A stretch of DNA of 5,045 nt from Bacteroidota bacterium (GTDB lineage Bacteria > Bacteroidota > Ignavibacteria > UBA10030 > UBA6906), in NCBI GenBank assembly GCA_003541875.1, contig DPLS01000426.1, positions 738-5,782 of the forward strand. Direction: 5' to 3'. The notes under the pieces are model-generated. The model did no database searches. It saw nothing but the letters and a program-made list of their open reading frames with translations, and was not told the origin of the DNA. Of this stretch, positions 1 through 4,385 are shown one piece after another. Position 1 is the first letter of the stretch, and every line of letters begins with the position of its first letter. A program made the translations under genes and the position numbers.

Positions 1-1080
1 TGGGCAATCTACAAGATCATCACGATCTATGTCCCCTCGTGGGATGCGTTGCCAACATGGCTCGCAGGCAGCAACATCGCGCAAGTTGGCTGCTTCATGT
101 TCTTCTGGGGGATCAACATGTTGGTGATCTATAAAGGCATCGAGTCGATACGGTTCCTGCTGGACATCAAAGCACCGCTTCTCATCGCACTCGGTCTTGC
201 TCTACTCGCATGGGCATATCAACAAGCAGGCGGGTTCGGACCAATGCTCTCGCAGCCATCGCAGTTTGTATCGGGCGGGCCAAAGGCGGGACAATTCTGG
301 GCAGTGTTCTTCCCTTCTCTCACAGGAATGATCGGGTTCTGGGCCACGCTCTCACTCAACATCCCCGACTTCACACGCTACTCGCGCACGCAGCGCGAGC
401 AGATGCTGGGCCAAGCCATCGGGCTGCCAACAACAATGGCGCTGTACTCATTCATAGGCGTTGCGGTAACCTCAGCGACGATTGTTATTTACGGTGGGTT
501 TCCGATCTGGGATCCGGTTGTTCTGATTACGCGCTTCACGAATCCCATCGTGCTGGCGATTTCGTTGTTCGCGCTTTGCCTCGCAACGCTCGCCACAAAC
601 CTTGCTGCAAACGTCGTCAGCCCAGCGAATGATTTCGCCAACCTCTGGCCCTCAAAGATCACGTTCCGAATCGGCGGATTGATCACCGGCATCATCGGCA
701 TTCTGATTCAACCATGGAAACTCGTGGCCGATCCGAGCGGCTACATCTTCACGTGGCTCGTGGGATACTCAGCCCTCCTGGGACCCATCGGTGGGATTCT
801 GATCTGCGACTACTTCGTGATTCGACACATGACGCTCCAACCCCTCGACCTCTATATGCCCGATGGTCGGTACACCTACCGCAAAGGCTTCAACCCTGCA
901 GCGATCACAGCTCTTGTTCTCGGTATCGTGCCGAGCATCCCCGGATTCCTGGGGACGATCAGGGTAGTAGATCCGGCGTCAGTCGGTTCGTTCTTGATGA
1001 ACTTGTATAACTACGCGTGGTTTGTGGGGTTTGGAGTAGCGTTCGCTACGTACGCGCTGATGATGAGTAAGAGGTCATAG
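1..1080 (+). CDS. NCS1-family nucleobase/hydantoin:cation symporter, 5'-truncated by window edge
   Basis: This is an inner-membrane secondary transporter of the nucleobase:cation symporter-1 family, whose members import uracil, cytosine, allantoin or hydantoins with H+ or Na+. The frame is open from base 1 (first visible residue Trp) to the TAG at 1078-1080, giving 359 visible residues. Members usually have about 450-500, so roughly the first quarter lies outside the window. The TTG at 49 is an internal Leu codon, not a start. The family signature GFWATLSLNIPDFTRYSR is at visible residues 112-129, and its Trp is probably the TM6 residue that stacks on the substrate in Mhp1-type carriers. TNLAANVVSPANDF (199-212) fits TM8, whose Asn contributes to the substrate site. 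QPWKL and GPIGGILICDYFVIR follow. Many hydrophobic helices are evident. The exact substrate cannot be read; the convergent semialdehyde dehydrogenase suggests a pyrimidine. The last codons and the stop lie inside a purine-rich repeat that precedes the next gene. Confidence 0.93.
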   Translation, partial: WAIYKIITIYVPSWDALPTWLAGSNIAQVGCFMFFWGINMLVIYKGIESIRFLLDIKAPLLIALGLALLAWAYQQAGGFGPMLSQPSQFVSGGPKAGQFWAVFFPSLTGMIGFWATLSLNIPDFTRYSRTQREQMLGQAIGLPTTMALYSFIGVAVTSATIVIYGGFPIWDPVVLITRFTNPIVLAISLFALCLATLATNLAANVVSPANDFANLWPSKITFRIGGLITGIIGILIQPWKLVADPSGYIFTWLVGYSALLGPIGGILICDYFVIRHMTLQPLDLYMPDGRYTYRKGFNPAAITALVLGIVPSIPGFLGTIRVVDPASVGSFLMNLYNYAWFVGFGVAFATYALMMSKRS

Positions 1081-1082
1081 GT

Positions 1083-1095
1083 AGTAGGTGAGAGG
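1083..1095 (+). repeat. Left inverted-repeat arm flanking the four-helix-bundle gene
   Basis: AGTAGGTGAGAGG lies between the transporter stop and the four-helix-bundle start. Its reverse complement, with one mismatch (12 of 13), occurs at 1484-1496 just after that gene. The purine-rich character extends left to about 1070 (GAGGTCATAGGTAGTAGG). The AGAGGA inside it (1091-1096) also serves as the likely ribosome binding site for the gene starting at 1102. Confidence 0.6.
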
Positions 1096-1101
1096 ACGAT
1101 C

Positions 1102-1476
1102 ATGAAGAAGCAGATAAGAAGCTTTGGAGATCTCGATGTCTACCAGAAGCTGATTCGACTTCATTTGGAGGTCCATGAATTGACTCTCACGTTTCCCAAG
1201 TTTGAGATGTACGAACTTGGTTCGCAGTTGCGTAGATCAACAAACTCGGCCCCCGCAAATGTTGCCGAAGGGTGGAACAACAGGCACATCAACATCTATC
1301 TTGAAGGAATCAACCGGGCGCTGGGAGAAATCAGGGAGACGCAACATCACCTTGCAGTTGCAACCAAGAAGAAGTATCTGGCAGAGGAGCAGCTTCGAGA
1401 TTTGTCCGAACGGTATGATGAGTGCGGTAAAATGCTCAGAGGCCTGGAACAATCGCTTGAGAAATTCAAACCCTAA
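1102..1476 (+). CDS. Four-helix-bundle protein (S23 / 23S rRNA intervening-sequence family, TIGR02436-like)
   Basis: This is a 124-residue protein of the four-helix-bundle family that includes proteins encoded in 23S rRNA intervening sequences and the Avd accessory protein of diversity-generating retroelements. The molecular role of stand-alone members is not established; family structures are small helical oligomers that can bind nucleic acid. Visible hallmarks are an N-terminal FGDLDVYQKLIRL helix (8-20), the QLRRSTNSAPANVAEG segment (42-57) with the near-invariant N-x-A-E-G at 53-57, a third helix with E76 and E79, and a last helix at about 94-121. The ATG at 1102 has AGAGGA five bases upstream, and the length is typical of the family. 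It starts 21 bases after the transporter stop and could be co-transcribed. No reverse transcriptase, variable repeat or rRNA gene is nearby, so a diversity-generating retroelement or rRNA insertion is not supported here. The flanking inverted repeats suggest a movable cassette. Confidence 0.9.
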   Translation: MKKQIRSFGDLDVYQKLIRLHLEVHELTLTFPKFEMYELGSQLRRSTNSAPANVAEGWNNRHINIYLEGINRALGEIRETQHHLAVATKKKYLAEEQLRDLSERYDECGKMLRGLEQSLEKFKP

Positions 1477-1500
1477 CCTACCACCTCTAACCTACTCCTT
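1473..1500 (+). repeat. Short tandem repeat carrying the right inverted-repeat arm
   Basis: Two 14-base units, CTAACCTACCACCT and CTAACCTACTCCTT, match at 11 of 14 positions. They cover the stop codon of the four-helix-bundle gene and run to six bases before the end of the convergent dehydrogenase gene. CCTCTAACCTACT (1484-1496) is the reverse complement of the left arm at 1083-1095 with one mismatch. CTAACCTACC (1473-1482) also pairs well with the left flank (GGTAGTAGGTGAG). No hairpin followed by a T tract is visible, so this is not an obvious terminator. Confidence 0.55.
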
Positions 1501-1506
1501 ATCTCC

Positions 1507-3018
1507 TCAGGACATCCAATTCACTTTCGACTCGGGATTCCACTTCGTTGTCGTCTTCTTCGGTTTGGTGAAGAACTCTATCGAGCTCTTGCCCGTGATA
1601 TCTCCCGCCCCAAACTTCGACTCATTCCACCCGCCGAATGAGAACGGCTCACGGGGTACCGGCACGCCGATATTCACACCGATCATCCCGGCGCTGGCAT
1701 GCTCGGCAACGTAGCGAGCTACTCCGCCGCTCTGGGTGAACACTGATGCAGCGTTGCCATACGGATTAGCATTTTCAATCTTCAACGCCTCTTCAACCGT
1801 CTGGGCACGCATGATAGCAAGAACTGGCCCGAAGACCTCATCCTGTGCAATCTTCATGTCAGGACGGACGTTGTCAATCACCGTCGGGCCGACGTAGTAT
1901 CCTTCTTCCTTCCCTTCAACTTTTGCTCCCCGTCCATCGACCAGGATTCTTGCGCCTTGTTGTTCGGCCTCAGTGATATACCGCTCGATGCGTTCCTTCG
2001 CCGCTTTTGAGATTACGGCACCGAGGTTCTTGCCGGGAATGATCTTCTTCGCTTCATCACACAAGCGTCTGACAATATGATCGCTTGCTCCAACAGCAAC
2101 CATCGCCGATGCCGCCATGCAACGCTGACCCGCGCAACCCGACATGGATGCCGCCACGTTTGTCGCTGTCATCTCTTCGTGCGCATCGGGGAGAACAATG
2201 AGATGGTTCTTTGCACCGCCGAGACACATTGCACGCTTGAGATGAGACGTCGCACGGATGTACACCAGCTTGGCGACTTTCGTTGACCCAACAAATGTTA
2301 GTGCATGAATACCAGGATTGTCACAGAGTGCCTCTACGGCAGCTTGTCCACCGTGAACAATGTTGAATACGCCTTCGGGCAGGCCTGCTTCCTTCAGAAG
2401 CTCGGCAATGCGGAGTGAACTGAGCGGAACAAGCTCGGAGGGTTTGAGGATCATCGTGTTGCCGAGAACGAGCGCGTTGGGGATCGTCCAGTTGGGAACC
2501 ATGTTCGGAAAGTTGAACGGCGTAATACATGCAACAACGCCCACCGGATACCGATCGATGCGGCACTCGACACCCTTGCTCACTTCCAGCGTTTCTCCTG
2601 CAATCAACTGGGGCAGCGAGCAGGCAAACTCCGTCACTTCAATCGACTTCTCTATCTCAGCCATTGCCTCGCTCATAATCTTCCCATTCTCCTCATTGAC
2701 GAGTGCGGCCAGTTCTTGCGCATGCTTTTCCATCAAAGTCTTGTAGCGGAAGAACACCTGCACGCGCTCTTTGATGGGCATGGACGACCATACAGGAAAG
2801 GCCGCCTGAGCCGCTCGTACGGCAGCATCAACATCCTGGGCCGTCGAGAGCGGCACGCTGGCAATCTGCTTCCCGATGGATGGGTTCATCACGGGCAGGA
2901 ACCCGGATGTTCTTGCCTCGGTCCATTTGCCGCCAACGTAGTTCAAGATCGTGCGAGTGCCGTTTGAGCCTGTGGATGTTGTCGATTGGGTTGGGATATT
3001 CAGGGTGGTGGTGGACAT
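1507..3018 (-). CDS. mmsA: CoA-acylating (methyl)malonate-semialdehyde dehydrogenase
   Basis: This cytosolic NAD-dependent aldehyde dehydrogenase converts methylmalonate semialdehyde, or malonate semialdehyde, with CoA to propionyl-CoA or acetyl-CoA plus CO2. The pathway is valine, inositol, thymine/uracil or beta-alanine breakdown. The start chosen is the ATG at 3018-3016 (503 residues), because GGAG lies six bases upstream; an in-frame TTG at 3054 would add 12 residues but is weak. Motifs (503 numbering): PFNFP at 167-171 with oxyanion Asn169; KPSE at 192-195 of the NAD site; FVGST around 242-246; catalytic Cys300 in GQRCMA (297-302), preceded by Arg299; EVFGP at 394-398. The usual ALDH general-base Glu (ELGG) is absent and reads CLGGAKNH (265-272), as is typical of this CoA-dependent class. 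In MmsA/IolA the position of the second substrate-binding Arg is Lys124 here (EIEKSIE), which is unusual. Length is normal. It converges on the four-helix-bundle gene with a 30-base gap. The subfamily call is strong; the choice between malonate and methylmalonate semialdehyde is open. Confidence 0.93.
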   Translation of the reverse strand: MSTTTLNIPTQSTTSTGSNGTRTILNYVGGKWTEARTSGFLPVMNPSIGKQIASVPLSTAQDVDAAVRAAQAAFPVWSSMPIKERVQVFFRYKTLMEKHAQELAALVNEENGKIMSEAMAEIEKSIEVTEFACSLPQLIAGETLEVSKGVECRIDRYPVGVVACITPFNFPNMVPNWTIPNALVLGNTMILKPSELVPLSSLRIAELLKEAGLPEGVFNIVHGGQAAVEALCDNPGIHALTFVGSTKVAKLVYIRATSHLKRAMCLGGAKNHLIVLPDAHEEMTATNVAASMSGCAGQRCMAASAMVAVGASDHIVRRLCDEAKKIIPGKNLGAVISKAAKERIERYITEAEQQGARILVDGRGAKVEGKEEGYYVGPTVIDNVRPDMKIAQDEVFGPVLAIMRAQTVEEALKIENANPYGNAASVFTQSGGVARYVAEHASAGMIGVNIGVPVPREPFSFGGWNESKFGAGDITGKSSIEFFTKPKKTTTKWNPESKVNWMS

Positions 3019-3024
3019 GGTGTT

Positions 3025-3028
3025 CTCC
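3025..3028 (-). promoter_or_regulatory. Ribosome binding site that fixes the dehydrogenase start
   Basis: On the minus strand GGAG is followed by AACACC and then the ATG at 3018, a six-base spacing. This favours the 503-residue product over the upstream TTG at 3054, which has no comparable purine stretch before it. Confidence 0.6.
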
Positions 3029-3062
3029 GTGACGGAAAGATGATAAAAATCCAATTTCGATT

Positions 3063-3093
3063 ACAACTTATGGAGCGGGGGTGTGAAATGCAA
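3063..3093 (-). promoter_or_regulatory. Possible Bacteroidota-type promoter of the dehydrogenase gene
   Basis: Read on the minus strand, TTG (3093-3091), a 20-base spacer and TAAGTTGT (3070-3063) resemble the TTG / TAnnTTTG promoter known from Bacteroidota. It would start transcription roughly 40 bases before the ATG at 3018. The -7 match is imperfect and the organism is not certain, so this is only a candidate. Confidence 0.22.
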
Positions 3094-3308
3094 GAAGAGG
3101 CATCGGCCCATTGCGTGCCAAGGTGTTGAGCGACGAAGCTGGTTCTCGCCGCCATCCTCTGCCCCGATTCCCTGAGGCAGAGTTTGGGATTGGGTTACTA
3201 CATCAAGAGTCGATGGCGCGACAGGTTAGATGAACTGCTCACTGCACAAGAGTGAGTAAGAACCATGCTCATGTCGTCCGCACAAATTCTTTGAATCTTC
3301 TTATCGTC
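3094..3308. other. Gap between cupin and dehydrogenase genes with two weak hairpins
   Basis: No convincing gene is visible between the cupin stop and the dehydrogenase leader (the whole gap is about 290 bases). It contains a six-base-pair hairpin close to the cupin end (CTCACT 3238-3243 with AGTGAG 3251-3256, seven-base loop) and a seven-base-pair hairpin (CTCTGCC 3157-3163 with GGCAGAG 3176-3182, twelve-base loop). Neither is followed by a real T run on the minus strand, so they are at best weak terminators of the cupin transcript. The gap length and the candidate promoter argue that the dehydrogenase is transcribed separately from the cupin gene. Confidence 0.4.
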
Positions 3309-3758
3309 CTATTTCTTCTTGCTCGACTGCTCGACAGGCACCAAGTCAAACTTGCCGGGCTGTTGTATAAGGAAGATGGATTCGGAATCTTCAACACCAC
3401 CGCTTACGTGCTGGTCTCCCCCCGGGATCGAGAGATAAGAACCGGGACCATACTTCTTGCCTTTATATGTGTATCCTCCTTTGATAACAACAATCTTCGT
3501 CTCATAAGTGTGGTAGTGGAGAGGCGCCTTGAAACCTGCCGGGAACTTCGTGAATCCACCGTACGCTCCCTTGGTTTGGTCACCCCAGAGTATTGCGCTC
3601 ATAACGCCGGGTGCACCTGGTAGGGGTTCCCATTTGAGGTCTTCGGCAGCTCGAAGGACAGGCTCCTGTTTCACCTTCTTTTGAGCGGACGCCTCGGTCC
3701 CCCCGAAGGAAATCAATCCTACAAGGACCAACGCGATGCACCATGTGAGTATTTTCAT
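3309..3758 (-). CDS. Secreted single-domain cupin protein
   Basis: A 149-residue protein of the small-cupin type (resembling ChrR-like/DUF4437 cupins). Residues 1-25 form a Sec signal peptide: MK, a hydrophobic core from about 7 to 20, and an ASA motif at 23-25 with likely cleavage before Gln26. It should therefore act in the periplasm or outside the cell. Cupin motif 1 is GFKAPLHYHTYE (75-86) with H81 and H83. Motif 2 is GSYLSIPGGDQH (106-117), a textbook G-x5-P-x-G-x2-H with H117. The usual metal-ligand Glu position of motif 1 appears to be Thr87, with Glu86 one residue early, so the metal site may be altered. The lysine-rich tail (SSKKK) is probably disordered. The ATG at 3758 has AGGAAGG six bases upstream. 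Function cannot be predicted beyond a small-molecule or metal-binding barrel; neighbours give no clear link. Confidence 0.85.
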   Translation of the reverse strand: MKILTWCIALVLVGLISFGGTEASAQKKVKQEPVLRAAEDLKWEPLPGAPGVMSAILWGDQTKGAYGGFTKFPAGFKAPLHYHTYETKIVVIKGGYTYKGKKYGPGSYLSIPGGDQHVSGGVEDSESIFLIQQPGKFDLVPVEQSSKKK

Positions 3759-4003
3759 AAGGAACCTTCCTATTGAATTGTGATGGATGAGTGAGTTGAA
3801 TACGACACAACCTTGGTTGCCCTTGAGGAATATGATCCATTGCTGGATTCGGGAAGCACAGGTAATGTTGTGAGACTAAGGGAGCGGAACGCTTGAGATT
3901 CTGTGGCACGTGGAGGAATGGGGTGAGACTTTCCCGGCATCAGGGGAATTATCAGCGGGGTGTTCAAAAGACAAAACCGGGAATCTATTATGAATAAGAA
4001 CGC

Positions 4004-4031
4004 TTGTACTTGCACATGACAACAACATAAT
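4004..4031 (+). promoter_or_regulatory. Possible sigma70-like promoter for an orphan plus-strand transcript
   Basis: TTGTAC (4004-4009), a 16-base spacer and CATAAT (4026-4031) give a -10 box one base off TATAAT and a weak -35. It is oriented toward the strong terminator at 4143-4179 and would give a transcript start near 4038. The match alone could be chance; its placement gives it some weight. Confidence 0.22.
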
Positions 4032-4046
4032 GACGGAATCGTTCCC

Positions 4047-4059
4047 TTGTTCAGAACAA
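4047..4059. repeat. Perfect palindrome TTGTTCAGAACAA
   Basis: Six-base arms TTGTTC and GAACAA around a single A make a 13-base perfect inverted repeat. It could be an operator for a dimeric regulator of the cupin gene or the first hairpin of the plus-strand RNA candidate. The right arm sequence GAACAA recurs at 4134-4139. Confidence 0.5.
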
Positions 4060-4064
4060 TCTCT

Positions 4065-4079
4065 GATTACGCTGTAATC
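4065..4079. repeat. Inverted repeat GATTAC-GCT-GTAATC
   Basis: Six-base perfect arms around three bases, five bases after the palindrome at 4047-4059. One further G-T pair and one C-G pair can extend the stem outward. It is suited either to a regulator half-site pair or to an RNA hairpin with a three-base loop. Confidence 0.5.
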
Positions 4080-4142
4080 GGCCTGGAATGCCACAAACAA
4101 TTCTCCCGACATCAATCAGGGGCTTGTACTATTGAACAACTG

Positions 4143-4179
4143 GGCCCGGCAGATGTTGTCGGGCCTTTGTTTCAGTTTT
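4143..4179 (+). terminator. Strong intrinsic terminator, plus strand, without an upstream gene
   Basis: GGCCCGGCA (4143-4151) pairs with TGTCGGGCC (4157-4165) through nine base pairs including one G-T, with a five-base loop. It is followed by TTTGTTTCAGTTTT (4166-4179). The T-rich tail is on the plus strand; on the minus strand the hairpin is followed by a mixed sequence, so it is a poor terminator for the TonB-receptor transcript. No plus-strand gene ends here: the nearest is the four-helix-bundle gene 2.7 kb away, with minus-strand genes between. Confidence 0.75.
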
Positions 4180-4189
4180 AATTTGTAAT

Positions 4190-4329
4190 TGTTAGGACAT
4201 CAACTGACAGAAACCTGCATTCAACGTTATTTTCAGAAAGGTGGGTGTCAGATGACAACAAATCAAAAGATTATCAAGAACAAGCTTAGGCTGTTGAATC
4301 TCGCCCAGATGTTGGGCAGCGTAGCGCAA
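4190..4329 (+). mobile_element. Left-end stub of an IS481-type insertion sequence
   Basis: The recognisable part runs from a putative terminal repeat starting TGTTAGG (4190), through a short leader of about 62 bases, to the beginning of a transposase gene that breaks off after about 26 codons. IS481-family elements usually begin with TGT and have a short leader before the transposase, which agrees. The right end and almost all of the transposase are missing, so target duplications cannot be assessed. The stub lies immediately downstream of the TonB-dependent receptor gene, on the opposite strand, and just after a plus-strand terminator. The exact outer end is an inference. Confidence 0.5.
4252..4329 (+). 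pseudogene. Truncated IS481-family transposase, N-terminal fragment
   Basis: The ATG at 4252 follows GAAAGGTGGG at a normal ribosome-binding distance. The first residues, MTTNQKIIKNKLRLLNLAQ, followed by MLGSVAQ, match the familiar start of IS481-family transposases, where the first helix-turn-helix normally continues QACRVMGYSRDTFYR. Here similarity is lost after Gln26 (EPRNTPRRAG follows), so the rest of the helix-turn-helix and the whole DDE integrase core are missing. The frame stays open by chance to 4440, antisense to the end of the receptor gene. It cannot encode an active transposase. Recognition is from memory of the family, not from a search. Confidence 0.6.
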
Positions 4330-4385
4330 GAGCCGCGGAACACACCACGCCGAGCCGGACCCGATGCTGAGTACAGCGTGCAAGC

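Larger units (their letters stand above)
4038..4179 (+). ncRNA. Candidate structured small RNA or orphan leader
   Basis: A predicted transcript of about 140 bases from a possible promoter to an intrinsic terminator, with no protein-coding frame. It would contain three stem-loops in order: TTGTT/AACAA (4047-4059), GATTAC/GTAATC (4065-4079) and the GC-rich terminator (4143-4165). CCCGACA at 4105-4111 can also pair with TGTCGGG at 4157-4163, which would break the terminator stem. I do not recognise a known RNA family. It could be a small RNA, the leader of a gene removed when the neighbouring insertion sequence arrived, or an accidental arrangement. Confidence 0.27.
3759..4251. other. Long gene-free region upstream of the cupin gene
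   Basis: About 490 bases with no reading frame that looks like a protein. The left part (3759-4003) should carry the cupin promoter on the minus strand, but I see no convincing -35/-10 pair; a short CAACC-TT-GGTTG inverted repeat is at 3808-3819. The right part holds two palindromes, a possible plus-strand promoter, a strong plus-strand terminator and the left end of an insertion sequence, listed separately. Confidence 0.6.

Noticed and set aside
1102..1476. Four-helix-bundle gene as an Avd protein of a diversity-generating retroelement
   Set aside because: There is no reverse transcriptase, template/variable repeat pair or C-type-lectin target gene in the window.
1477..1506. Bidirectional terminator between the convergent four-helix-bundle and dehydrogenase genes
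   Set aside because: No self-complementary stem with a T tract is present; the sequence is a direct tandem repeat.
3019..3054. Alternative TTG start for the dehydrogenase at 3054
   Set aside because: It would add 12 residues with no family similarity and lacks a ribosome binding site, while the ATG at 3018 has GGAG at six bases.
3157..3182. Hairpin CTCTGCC/GGCAGAG as a terminator for the cupin gene
   Set aside because: The twelve-base loop is large and no T run follows on the minus strand.
3130..3255. Plus-strand open stretch reading ...LGYYIKSRWRDRLDELLTAQE before a stop
   Set aside because: It looks somewhat protein-like at its end, but it has no start codon after the preceding stop at 3127-3129 and no ribosome binding site, and it lies in the gap between two minus-strand genes. 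I treat it as chance.
3933..4122. Imperfect direct repeat CCCGGCATCAGGGG (3933) and CCCGACATCAATCAGGGG (4105)
   Set aside because: One mismatch plus a four-base gap over such short, simple sequence is easily chance, and no third copy or associated feature was seen.
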